Notes under the pieces: generated by a model
What the model saw: the letters and a program-made list of their open reading frames with translations, nothing else
What the model was told of the DNA's origin: nothing
Database searches by the model: none
Program-made: the position numbers and the translations under genes
DNA from: an uncultured Clostridia bacterium
GTDB taxonomy: Bacteria > Bacillota > Clostridia > TANB77 > CAG-508
Length of the DNA stretch: 28,900 bases
Direction of reading: 5' to 3'
Assembly: GCA_934122035.1 (NCBI GenBank)
Contig: CAKOVP010000016.1
Span: 1-28,900, forward strand
Part shown: piece by piece, positions 1 through 7,594 of the stretch
Layout of the letters: every line of letters begins with the position of its first letter
How positions within the stretch are numbered: position 1 is the stretch's first letter

Positions 1-310
1 AATTAGTCTAAAATCTTTTTTCAGATTTCACTAAAGTCATTAGACTTTTCACGATAAAAATAAATCGTTGTCAAAATCCTTAATTTTGTTCCAACGATTA
101 TATGTTGTAACGTAAAAGACTACTATTTATAAAATTAGGTTTCCCATAGTCTTTTACTGGATTTTTATTAGAAATATAAATGTTTTGGGAGATTTTCTTC
201 CCCAACTTTTCCCCAATTCCACATAAAAAGGCTATTTTTAGTCATTATTGTTAACTAATTGGAGGATATAAAAAATCGCTACAACTTAGATAGCTGTAAC
301 GATATAAGTT
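1..310. other. Non-coding left flank with inverted repeats
   Basis: No credible gene is seen on either strand. The stretch holds a perfect 11-bp inverted repeat, GTAAAAGACTA at 112-122 and TAGTCTTTTAC at 147-157. There are also an 8-bp pair (63-70 with 92-99) and a 7-bp pair (5-11 with 40-46). At its right end is a terminator hairpin belonging to the tRNA fragment. If the tRNA fragment marks an integration scar, this is the original chromosome downstream of a tRNA gene. Confidence 0.5.
270..302 (-). terminator. Intrinsic terminator behind the tRNA fragment
   Basis: On the minus strand TCGTTACA (302-295) pairs with TGTAGCGA (283-276) with one mismatch, followed by six T (275-270). It sits 9 bases after the CCA end of the tRNA fragment. 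The fragment has therefore kept its native downstream terminator. Confidence 0.65.
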
Positions 311-355
311 TGGTTGCGGGGGTAAGACTCGAACTTACGACCTTCGGGTTATGAG
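311..355 (-). pseudogene. 3' half of an initiator tRNA-Met, cut at the anticodon loop
   Basis: The minus strand reads the anticodon loop CTCATAA, the anticodon stem half CCCGA, a perfect T arm (GTAAG-TTCGAGT-CTTAC), the acceptor half CCCCGCA and the ACCA end. Identity to a tRNA stops at the anticodon loop; bases from 356 on do not continue the 5' half. The run of three C in the stem half fits the initiator tRNA. A tRNA 3' half in this form is what tyrosine integrases leave at the far end of an element inserted into a tRNA gene. It differs at six of 45 positions from the intact initiator tRNA at 7707-7782. Confidence 0.85.
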
Positions 356-587
356 AAAATATAGCAATTTTAGTCCATTCTATTTTTATGATTTTTTAAT
401 ATTATTCACTTTTTTCATTTACAGTATAAAAGCTTATATATCCAATCTATTTTATTTTTTTAAGAGATTAATAAATATTTTACATTTTGAATTATTATTA
501 ACAATCCATTCTCTTCTCTCCATCAGTTGCAATCCCACAAAGATTTATGGTAATATTAAATACAATAATAAATCAGGAGGGCCTCAA

Positions 588-847
588 ATGTATAATAATA
601 TCAGTAAACGAGACATACTAATTTTCCTAAGTTTGACAATATAGATATAATTGATGAAGTTAGAAATAAATATGATAGATTGGCAAATTTAGTAAATCCT
701 CATATAACACTTGGTCAAGCCGATGATTTAAAAGATTTCTCTGATTTCAATTATGAATTTACAACTGTTATCAATAAAGTTTCTGTTGAATTTATTTGTG
801 AAAATGAAGAATCTATTATTATTAAAAATATAAAGTTAGGAGAATAA
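588..847 (+). pseudogene. 2'-5' RNA ligase superfamily gene, frameshifted and internally deleted
   Basis: A strong ribosome binding site (AGGAGG, 575-580) precedes ATG at 588. The first 13 codons read MYNNISKRDILIF, then the frame is lost at about 621-627 and hits a stop at 642-644. Restoring one base in the AATTTTCC run gives FPKFDNIDIIDEVRNKYD and continues open to TAA at 845. This resembles the 2'-5' RNA ligase (2H phosphoesterase) family, whose hallmark is two HxT/S motifs. Here one NPHITL motif is followed at once by GQADDLKDFSDF, which in relatives lies after the second motif, so the central part between the two motifs seems missing. The corrected protein is only about 86 residues against roughly 170-190 in the family. 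The family call is from remembered homologues. Confidence 0.6.
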
Positions 848-849
848 CC

Positions 850-1614
850 ATGAATAGTCTAGAATATTTAAATAAAGTCGTAACCATAAAAATTGACAGA
901 CCTATGGGTAGCAAGCATCCAAAGCACAGCTTTATATATCCAATAAATTATGGATATGTTCCGAATACTGTAAGCGGTGACGGTGAAGAATTGGATTCTT
1001 ATGTTTTAGGAATCTATGAACCATTAGAAACTTTTACTGGAAAGTGCATTGCAATAATTCATAGGACAAATGATAATGACGATAAATTAGTTGTTGTTCC
1101 TGAAGATAAAACTTTTACTAATGAAGAAATTAAAGTATTAACTGACTTTCAAGAGCAATATTTTAAAAGTATAATTCTAAGGCCTAACGATTATATAAAT
1201 TGGAATAAAAATATTCCAGAGTTATCTGTAACTAATTTGGAAGATAGCTTAAAATTTTATAAAATGGCTGGTTTTAAAGTTGAATATGATAGACCTGAAG
1301 ATAAATTTGCCTTCATATCTTTAGATGATATTCAATTTATGCTACAAGAATTGTCTAATAATGATAAGTGGGATGTTGGAGAATTGAAATACCCTTTTGG
1401 CAATGGAATTAACTTTCAATTAGAAGTTGACGACCTTGATGAAATATATAATAACTTCAAAGAAAATAATTATGAAATTGCTTTTGATATCGAGGAAAAT
1501 TGGTATAGACACGATGATAAAATGTTAGGAAATAAAGAGTTTTTAATACAAGACCCAGATGGATATTTGTTAAGATTTACGCAAGATTTAGGTGAAATTT
1601 CAGCCCATTTTTAA
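850..1614 (+). CDS. Inorganic pyrophosphatase-like domain fused to a VOC (glyoxalase/bleomycin resistance) domain
   Basis: The 254-residue protein has two unrelated parts. Residues 1-110 resemble the short pyrophosphatase-like proteins of Clostridia: NYGYVPNT, then DGEELD in place of the usual DGDPLD metal motif, then NDNDDKLVVVPED matching the D-x-D-K-VP region. Residues about 117-250 read as a VOC-fold protein: IPELSVTNLEDSLKFYKMAGF at the start of the fold, FAFISLDDIQFMLQE in the middle and NKEFLIQDPDGYLLRF at the end, typical of bleomycin-resistance-like proteins. Either part would normally be a separate gene. The fusion may be a deletion product or a real two-domain protein; the frame is clean. 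The start codon is two bases after the stop of the broken RNA ligase gene, with AGGAG inside it, so the two were once translationally coupled. Confidence 0.7.
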   Translation: MNSLEYLNKVVTIKIDRPMGSKHPKHSFIYPINYGYVPNTVSGDGEELDSYVLGIYEPLETFTGKCIAIIHRTNDNDDKLVVVPEDKTFTNEEIKVLTDFQEQYFKSIILRPNDYINWNKNIPELSVTNLEDSLKFYKMAGFKVEYDRPEDKFAFISLDDIQFMLQELSNNDKWDVGELKYPFGNGINFQLEVDDLDEIYNNFKENNYEIAFDIEENWYRHDDKMLGNKEFLIQDPDGYLLRFTQDLGEISAHF

Positions 1615-1769
1615 TTACTATTATGATTTTGTAATGCTATAAATGTTCTTTAGATGCTATACAGCTGATTGGTGGATGTATTAATTGATAAAATAAAAAT
1701 ATAAATTTTGAAAAAACTGTTGAACATTTGTTTATGTTATAGTGTTTTTATTATAGTTTATATTTTAAC

Positions 1770-1797
1770 TTGATAAATTTAGATAGTAATATATAAT
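1770..1797 (+). promoter_or_regulatory. Possible promoter before the methyltransferase fragment
   Basis: TTGATA (1770-1775) and TATAAT (1792-1797) are 16 bp apart. The expected transcript start would almost coincide with the AAGGAGG ribosome binding site (1802-1808), which makes it doubtful in an AT-rich region. Confidence 0.3.
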
Positions 1798-1815
1798 TTT
1801 TAAGGAGGTAATATT

Positions 1816-2121
1816 ATGCTTGAACTGAACAATATTTATAATGAAGATGCAATTTTAGGATTACAGCAAATACAAGATGAAAGTATAGATTTGATAATAG
1901 CTGATCCTCCATATTTTAAAGTTATTAGTGAAAAATGGGATTATCTGTGGAGAACAGAAAATGACTGTATAGAATGGTCAAAAAAATGGTTATCAGAAGC
2001 TTATAGATCTTTAAGAAAGGGCGGTTCTTTCTATTTATTTGGATACTTTAGAATGTTATCACAACTACTTACTATTTTAGAGGATTTAGGTTTTGAATTA
2101 AGTCAACATATAGTTCTTTAA
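1816..2121 (+). pseudogene. DNA methyltransferase, N-terminal fragment
   Basis: The 101-residue ORF begins like a small site-specific DNA methyltransferase of the N6-adenine/N4-cytosine type. It has IYNEDAILGLQQI, then DLIIADPPYF with catalytic motif IV DPPY at residues 31-34, then SLRKGGSFYLFG. Members are normally 240-300 residues. This one stops just after FELSQHIVL, where homologues continue into the target-recognition part and the SAM-binding FxG motif. It has an excellent ribosome binding site (AAGGAGG) but lacks half the enzyme, so it should be inactive. The truncation coincides with the end of a broken opposite-strand ORF, which suggests a deletion junction near 2115-2120. No cognate restriction gene is visible. 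Confidence 0.75.
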
Positions 2122-2158
2122 TCAATTGCTCCGATAATTCTATTTTTTCTTCTTCCAT
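2072..2158 (-). pseudogene. Truncated 28-residue ORF of unknown family
   Basis: A minus-strand ATG at 2158 follows a ribosome binding site (GAAGGG, 2167-2172) and reads MEEEKIELSEQLIKEL before running into the complement of the methyltransferase fragment. The last dozen codons are read from antisense methyltransferase sequence, so this looks like the first 14 or so codons of a gene whose remainder was lost. I do not recognise the family. Confidence 0.4.
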
Positions 2159-2202
2159 TTTTTCATCCCTTCTATTCAATCTAAGTATGACATATTATTT
2201 CA

Positions 2203-2306
2203 AACTCACCTCTGAGTTATGCTCTAAATTAGAGTATCCTTACAAACCGCTTTGGGGTATTTTTCATCCTTTGTTATATTTTATAACATCTTTTTCATAC
2301 CCCAAA
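2203..2306. repeat. Cluster of nested dyad symmetries
   Basis: Four symmetrical elements lie together: AACTCA/TGAGTT (2203-2208, 2213-2218, 4-base loop); a near-palindrome CTCTAAATTAGAG (2222-2234); TTTGGGGTA/TACCCCAAA (2251-2259, 2298-2306); and inside the last, GTTATA/TATAAC with a 3-base loop (2273-2278, 2282-2287). They fill the gap between the truncated ORF and the DUF2130 gene. No T-run follows on the minus strand, so they are not an obvious terminator for DUF2130. Operator or recombination-site roles are possible. Confidence 0.5.
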
Positions 2307-2329
2307 TGTCTGATATATTTTTTATTTAT

Positions 2330-3622
2330 CTACTCTTCATCTTCTCCTTTTTTGGCTTCATCAAATAATTTTTTCATAGTTTCGTTGCCTTTTGTAAGTC
2401 TTTTTATTGTTAATTCTTCTGCTTTGCCATTTGCTAAGCGAAGGTTGTTTTCACTGCTTAACAATGCTTCCTTTGTTTTTTGTAGGCAGCTGATGCTTTT
2501 GTCTATTTCAATAATTGCTTTTTCAAATCTGTCACTTGCTAGTCTAAAGTTTCTACCAAAGTCACTTTTAAATTGTTCCATTCTTGCTTCAAAGTTTGTA
2601 ATGTCTATGTTTTGATTTCTTATGTTTTCGAGTTCTTTTCTGTATTCTAATGATTTATTTGATAAGTTTCTTATTAGTGTAATTAGTGGAATAAAGAACT
2701 GTGGTCTGATTACGTACATTTTTTCATATCTATGTGATACGTCTACTATTCCATTATTGTATAGGTCATTGTCCATTTCTAGCATGCTTACTAATACTGC
2801 ATATTCACAGTTTTTTTCTTTACGATCTTTGTCAAGTTCTTTGAAGAAGTCCTCGTTTTTGTGTTTTGTTGCGGTTTCGTCTGCTTCATTTTTCATTTCG
2901 AACATAATTGATACAATTTCGTTGCCTTCTTCATCATAGTCTTTGTAAATGAAGTCTCCTTTTGATCCTGTACGAGCATCGTTGTCTTTTTCAAAATAAG
3001 CATTTGGAAATAATGGTCTTAGGCTATTAAATGCGTCACTACAGTGTTGTTCCAAAGATTCTCCGATCATTTTTGTTGATTGTCTTGCTTTAAAGTCTTT
3101 ATAATATTCAATTTGTTCATCTTTATTTTTTAGTTGTGCATCATATGATTCTTTTATATTTTTTTCTTTTAGTTCGTATTCTTTGTTTTTTAACTCTAGT
3201 TGACTATTTAATTCTGTAATTTTTTGTTCTTTTTCGGAAACAGCTTTATTGATTTCAAGCTTATTGTTTGTTTTAGTGACTTCTAATTGGCTTGTAAGTT
3301 CTAATATTTCTGTGTTCTTTTTGTTTAGTTTCTCTTGATAGTCTTTGTCTAATTTGTTTTTTGTTTGTTCTTCGATGTTTGCAACTTGATTTTTTAAATT
3401 AGATAGTTCTATGTCTTTTTCTGAAATTTGTTTTTGTAGTTCTTCTCTGATATGTGCTTCTGCTAGCATTATTTCGTTTGCTTTTTCTTCTTTATATTGT
3501 TTTTCTCTTGCATCAATTTGCTTGTTGAATTCTTCATCTCTTACCTGTTTTAAAATGGTTTCATAACTTGTTTCATCAATTTTGAAAACTTTTCCACAAT
3601 TTGGACATTTAATTTCGTTCAT
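2330..3622 (-). CDS. DUF2130 domain protein with zinc ribbon and coiled coil
   Basis: Starting at ATG 3622 the protein has 430 residues; the frame is open 37 codons further upstream. I chose this start because an AAAGGAG site lies just before it and the protein then begins MNEIKCPNCGKVFKID, a zinc-ribbon half with CPNCG. Residues about 15-200 are a long charged coiled coil. The C-terminal half carries the DUF2130 (PF09903) signature: KMIGESLEQHC, LFPNAYFEKDND, GSKGDFIYKDYDEEG, SIMFEMKNEAD and the FFKELDKDR region, ending in a second coiled coil. The DF-x(n)-FEMKNE pattern looks like a PD-(D/E)XK nuclease core (inference). The molecular function of the family is unknown. It lies downstream of the RecQ-like helicase on the same strand, with a 203-base gap. 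Confidence 0.85.
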   Translation of the reverse strand: MNEIKCPNCGKVFKIDETSYETILKQVRDEEFNKQIDAREKQYKEEKANEIMLAEAHIREELQKQISEKDIELSNLKNQVANIEEQTKNKLDKDYQEKLNKKNTEILELTSQLEVTKTNNKLEINKAVSEKEQKITELNSQLELKNKEYELKEKNIKESYDAQLKNKDEQIEYYKDFKARQSTKMIGESLEQHCSDAFNSLRPLFPNAYFEKDNDARTGSKGDFIYKDYDEEGNEIVSIMFEMKNEADETATKHKNEDFFKELDKDRKEKNCEYAVLVSMLEMDNDLYNNGIVDVSHRYEKMYVIRPQFFIPLITLIRNLSNKSLEYRKELENIRNQNIDITNFEARMEQFKSDFGRNFRLASDRFEKAIIEIDKSISCLQKTKEALLSSENNLRLANGKAEELTIKRLTKGNETMKKLFDEAKKGEDEE

Positions 3623-3825
3623 ATTATTTTCTCCTTTTATATTTATATTATTTTTTTCTATTTCATTAGTAAAAATGTTGTTAATTTTGTATTTTAGTTC
3701 TTGTACATATTCCTGTTCTTGTTCTAATTCCATTTGTTTTTACATTTTGATTTGTCAAATTTACTAAGAAGTTTCCGCAACCAGAACATACATCTTCATT
3801 TTTGTTCTTTTTTTATTATTTTTTA
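3623..3825 (-). other. Gap with a zinc-ribbon-like remnant
   Basis: Between the helicase stop and the DUF2130 start, one minus-strand frame reads EDVCSGCGNFLVNL (around 3755-3800), a Cys-x-x-Cys ribbon half, but it has no start codon. A second frame near 3623-3733 is the open extension in front of DUF2130. This may be the decayed relic of a small zinc-ribbon gene, or chance. Confidence 0.25.
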
Positions 3826-6800
3826 CTAAATATTTGTTTCTTCTTTTTCTTCATTTAGCATGTTCTTACCTAAGAAGTAATCTTCGATAAAATTCCATCT
3901 TTCTTCTTTACTTTTTAGTTCTAAAATGAATTTTTCAAGAATTTGCACATCTCTTTCGTGTTTATCTTTTGCTTTTTCTACTATCTTATTTTTGTATTTT
4001 ATTTTTCCATCTGCAATTGCCTGTATTTTTGCTGGATCGTTTAAACGAATAAATATTTCTGGGTTCTCTCCACCATACATATCATATTGTATCAAGTTAA
4101 ATATTGATAATATATTTAATGCTCTTATAATTTGGCCTATTGATTTTTTATCTACATTTTTATATTTTACTATTTTTGTACATTCAGCCTTGTCCAGCTC
4201 ATTTATAATACCACTTCTGTATAGAATTTTATCTGCAAGTGCTTTATAACTTGATGAATTTATTCTGTATTTTACTATTTCTCCAATAGTCTTTGTTGTT
4301 ACAAAATCCCTTATCAATAATTCTGGATCTTCTATGCACTTAAAATATCCATTTGCAATGTTTTCAGTTATTATTTTATCTTTGAATTCCTCATTTAGTT
4401 CTTTCTTCAATTCATTTATAGTAAATTCGCCTTGCATTGCTTGTAATTTTGCTAATACTTTATTTACTTTGTCTATACATTCTATTAACTTTTCCTTTAC
4501 TCCTGCAAATGTTTCCTCTTCATTTATTGTTTGTATCTCTATTTTTGTTCTAGGATGTATTTTTTCTGCAAATTCACCAAATATTTTTTCTCTTTCCTGA
4601 TAAAATGTGTATTTAAACTGTGGGAAAGATATTCTAGAGAATTTCTCTTCCCATAACCTTTTTAAATCGATTGAATATATATCACCAAAATCAGTTACTT
4701 GATAATCTCTTTCTTTTTCGTTGTTTCTTCCTTTCGCTAGTAGTTTTACATATTTATAGAACTCGCTTTTTTCAAATTGATCTTTTATTTCTTTATCAAT
4801 AACAATAAAAGCACTGGTAAACATAGATCTTGGTCTTGTTATTATTACTGGAAATTTAAATTGTGAATTTAAATCTTTTTCTATATTGAGTAATGCTGTT
4901 TTTACTGTATTTTCAAGGTCACCAGCTTTTGCAAATACAGTTTCAAATGCTTGTGGAGTTATTAAATTATTTTGTCTCCTACTTCTTTTATACACATTAC
5001 TTAATACTCTCATACAGCCTTCTATATGATACTGTTTTATTGCAGACATTCCAAAGAGTTGATTTGCGTAATTCATATCTTTTTTATAATAATCCATGCA
5101 TGCCATTCCAGTCATTTCTTTATCTCTTGCAGCTCTACCTATTTCTTGTACATAGTCATTCAAATTTCCCGCCTCTGCATAATGATACACATTTTTTATG
5201 TCTTTAATGTCTATTCCCATTCCAAAAGCCTTTGTTGCAAACATGAACTTTATTTTTCCACTTTTATAATCTTTAGCAGATTTTCTTTTTAGTAGTTTAT
5301 CTGTTTTTCCTGTATATAGTCCTACCTTTTCTTCTGTCTCATCAAGCATTTCGAAGCCATTTCTTCTATAATATGCATCCATTGCAGTTGAATTATATGG
5401 AAAATACACTAATGATTTTTCCTGTTTTTCATCCCATTCTTCTAATCTTTCTTTTAGATTTTCAGTTTTAGAAAGCATTGTTTCCGTTTTATTCAAACTC
5501 TCATCATGTATTTTTATGTCAAAATCAATATCGTCTCTTTTTATTTCTCCTATATATGTTATTGGATTTCTTAAAAATAAGCTTTGTGATATTTCTAGCA
5601 CTCCATCATCTTTTCCGCCCATTACAGCTGTTGCAGTAAATGTACACACTGGAAATTTATATTTTCTAGATGTTAAATCAAGTCTACCTCCTTTATATCT
5701 AGCTCTTCTTAATCGTTCTATATATGTACCTAAATACCAATAATCTGGTCTAAATCCTTGTCCCCATGTTGTTACAATATGTGCCTCGTCTATTATTATT
5801 GCTGATATGTCTCTTGTCCCAATTATATTTTCTATAGAATATGACAATAAAGCTTCTGGGCTTAAATACAAAATATCTATTTCCCCTACATCTATCTTTT
5901 TAAGAATTTCTTGCTTATCGAAAGGATTTATATCTGAATTTATTCTTGCTGCTTTATGGTAACCTCTCTCCTCTAGATTTTCAACTTGGTCATTCATTAG
6001 TTCTACCAATGGAGAAATTACAATAGTTAATGATCCAAATTTGTTTGCTGCATACACAGCAGGTATTTGAAACATTACAGACTTTCCAGCTCCAGTTGGA
6101 GCAGTTACAAAAATATCTCTATATACCGAATTCTTACCATCATTATCGTCTTTACTTATTTCTATTTGCTCCACTATTGCATCTATGATTTCTTTTTGCA
6201 TTATTTCTATTGTTTCATTATTTTCATTAGGTGATTTATATATTTTTATAGGCTTAAATTTTTCGAAGTTAGGGATTCCTATTTCATTCCTTGCTATATC
6301 TATATATTCTTTTTCTCTTATTCTTCTTTTTTCACCATTTTCAAATTTAAATACTTCTATTCCATTACTTTGAAAATAACCTACTATACCGGTGAACATT
6401 TCTTTTGTAATGTCATCGTCTATATTTATTACAATTCCTATTTTTTTGTATTTTTCGCACTCAATTACATTCTGTAAGTAAAGTTCTTTATTGTCACTTA
6501 GCTCAAAAACAAATTCAACATCATTTGCTAATATTAAATCATTTTTTTCTGCTTGGTATCTTTTTTTTACACTTATTTGATCCCTATCATCATATTCATA
6601 GTTATTATACTGAACATAATATTTTCCATTTATCTCATACACATATGAATATATCAGATCCATATTTTCATTTTCAAAAGAATCATCATTCTGATTTTTC
6701 AATAATGATTCCATATATTCTTTGTTATAGTATTCCACAGGATATATATTGTAATATTTATTGTTATCATATACACATATTTTTATATTAAAAACTTTTG

Positions 6801-7029
6801 CTATTGCAGTCAATGCCTCATGGCATGCAGATAATTCTTCATATGTTATCCACAAGTCTTCGTTCATAAGTCTTGTATAATTTTGTGTAATTGCAGCCAT
6901 GACCTCTTTTGAAACATTATTTAATTCATTACTAATATTTATTTTGTTTTCTATTTCAGTGTCTACTAATCTTTTATCTTTTACTCTTTCTAGGAACTCT
7001 CTTTCATATCCTTTATAAACAACTAACAT
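3826..7029 (-). CDS. RecQ-like DEAD/DEAH-box helicase, large
   Basis: This 1067-residue superfamily 2 helicase has the motifs in order: Walker A APTGAGKS (310-317), ISPLVELMNDQ motif Ia (338-348), DEAH (414-417), motif III TFTATA (463-468), FATKAFGMGID (597-607) and motif VI QEIGRAARD (628-636). The order and wording are those of RecQ-type helicases, which unwind DNA with ATP. It is much longer than classical RecQ (about 600 residues). An extra 270-residue N-terminal region without a recognised domain and a long C-terminal part from about 700 replace the usual RQC/HRDC arrangement. ATG 7029 has a good AAAGGAG site. Its neighbour DUF2130 on the same strand suggests an accessory or defence setting (inference). 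The frame is intact although many neighbours are broken. Confidence 0.85.
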   Translation of the reverse strand: MLVVYKGYEREFLERVKDKRLVDTEIENKINISNELNNVSKEVMAAITQNYTRLMNEDLWITYEELSACHEALTAIAKVFNIKICVYDNNKYYNIYPVEYYNKEYMESLLKNQNDDSFENENMDLIYSYVYEINGKYYVQYNNYEYDDRDQISVKKRYQAEKNDLILANDVEFVFELSDNKELYLQNVIECEKYKKIGIVINIDDDITKEMFTGIVGYFQSNGIEVFKFENGEKRRIREKEYIDIARNEIGIPNFEKFKPIKIYKSPNENNETIEIMQKEIIDAIVEQIEISKDDNDGKNSVYRDIFVTAPTGAGKSVMFQIPAVYAANKFGSLTIVISPLVELMNDQVENLEERGYHKAARINSDINPFDKQEILKKIDVGEIDILYLSPEALLSYSIENIIGTRDISAIIIDEAHIVTTWGQGFRPDYWYLGTYIERLRRARYKGGRLDLTSRKYKFPVCTFTATAVMGGKDDGVLEISQSLFLRNPITYIGEIKRDDIDFDIKIHDESLNKTETMLSKTENLKERLEEWDEKQEKSLVYFPYNSTAMDAYYRRNGFEMLDETEEKVGLYTGKTDKLLKRKSAKDYKSGKIKFMFATKAFGMGIDIKDIKNVYHYAEAGNLNDYVQEIGRAARDKEMTGMACMDYYKKDMNYANQLFGMSAIKQYHIEGCMRVLSNVYKRSRRQNNLITPQAFETVFAKAGDLENTVKTALLNIEKDLNSQFKFPVIITRPRSMFTSAFIVIDKEIKDQFEKSEFYKYVKLLAKGRNNEKERDYQVTDFGDIYSIDLKRLWEEKFSRISFPQFKYTFYQEREKIFGEFAEKIHPRTKIEIQTINEEETFAGVKEKLIECIDKVNKVLAKLQAMQGEFTINELKKELNEEFKDKIITENIANGYFKCIEDPELLIRDFVTTKTIGEIVKYRINSSSYKALADKILYRSGIINELDKAECTKIVKYKNVDKKSIGQIIRALNILSIFNLIQYDMYGGENPEIFIRLNDPAKIQAIADGKIKYKNKIVEKAKDKHERDVQILEKFILELKSKEERWNFIEDYFLGKNMLNEEKEETNI

Positions 7030-7277
7030 ATTATCTCCTTTCTTACTACTTTTTTATTATCTCTTATAATGTATAATTTTTTATTCTTTCGAATGAATCT
7101 TCGTTTTGTTTCATTTTATGTAACATAATTTTTCTTCTTTATTTTTTATATTGATATTCTCGTATTATTTTTTCCTCCCATTGAATTATAACATATATTT
7201 TTAAATTTTAAACATTTTGTTGATATCTATTATGATTAATTTTTATTTTATTTATAATTTCAATTTTTACCTTAGAA

Positions 7278-7321
7278 ATAGTCAAAATATAACTATATAT
7301 CAATAGTTGCATTTTGACTAT
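7278..7321. promoter_or_regulatory. Operator-like nested dyad before the XRE gene
   Basis: An 11-bp perfect inverted repeat, ATAGTCAAAAT (7278-7288) and ATTTTGACTAT (7311-7321), encloses a second perfect pair AACTAT (7291-7296) and ATAGTT (7303-7308). The right arm contains the -35 box of the promoter at 7314-7341, so a bound repressor would block RNA polymerase. This is typical of autoregulated XRE repressors; the matching repressor is the adjacent broken gene or a relative of it. Confidence 0.6.
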
Positions 7322-7341
7322 AATAAAATAATTTGTATAAA
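7314..7341 (+). promoter_or_regulatory. Promoter of the XRE gene
   Basis: TTGACT (7314-7319), 16 bp, TATAAA (7336-7341). It lies 23 bp before the start codon at 7364, which has an AGGAG site at 7353-7357. Confidence 0.6.
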
Positions 7342-7363
7342 TATTTTTGTTTAGGAGATTATT

Positions 7364-7591
7364 ATGTTACGTTTAAAGGATTTGAGATAAGATAATGATT
7401 TAAGACAGTCAAACATTGCAAAGCTGTTGCACGTTTTTCAAACAAATTATAGTAAATATGAGCTAAGTAAGATAAATATTCCCGTTAATTTTCTAATTGT
7501 TCTTGCTACTTTTTATAATACTAGTATTGATTATTTACTTAGAATTACTGATGAATATAAGCCATATAATAGGATTAAACATATTTCTTAA
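7364..7591 (+). pseudogene. XRE-family HTH regulator with in-frame stop
   Basis: The gene begins MLRLKDLR, then has TAA at 7388-7390 where relatives have a charged residue before DNDL. The frame then continues cleanly: DNDLRQSNIAKLLHV, a helix-turn-helix, then YNTSIDYLLRITDEYKP, the usual tail of small Clostridial XRE repressors, ending at TAA 7589. A single base change (for instance GAA to TAA) explains the stop. No alternative start with a ribosome binding site follows. Without the stop it would be 75 residues, a normal length. Promoter, ribosome binding site, operator-like dyad and terminator are all still present, so the lesion is recent, or rescued by a suppressor or readthrough. Confidence 0.8.
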
Positions 7592-7594
7592 TTT

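Noticed and set aside
351..644. 97-residue plus-strand ORF
   Set aside because: It starts within the tRNA fragment, is low-complexity Phe/Ile/Tyr and ends in the first codons of the broken RNA ligase gene. No ribosome binding site at its start.
2187..2939. Plus-strand ORFs opposite the DUF2130 gene
   Set aside because: They are antisense shadows of a well-supported minus-strand gene, with AT-rich Ser/Phe/Leu composition.
3926..6791. Several plus-strand ORFs of 60-107 residues
   Set aside because: All lie opposite the helicase and have no ribosome binding sites or recognisable motifs.
6700..6900. OTU-protease-like pattern in the helicase N-terminus (WITYEELSACHEAL...IKICVY)
   Set aside because: The hydrophobic spacing resembles the C-terminal half of an OTU domain, but the catalytic Asp-Gly-x-Cys part is absent and the match is too weak to claim.
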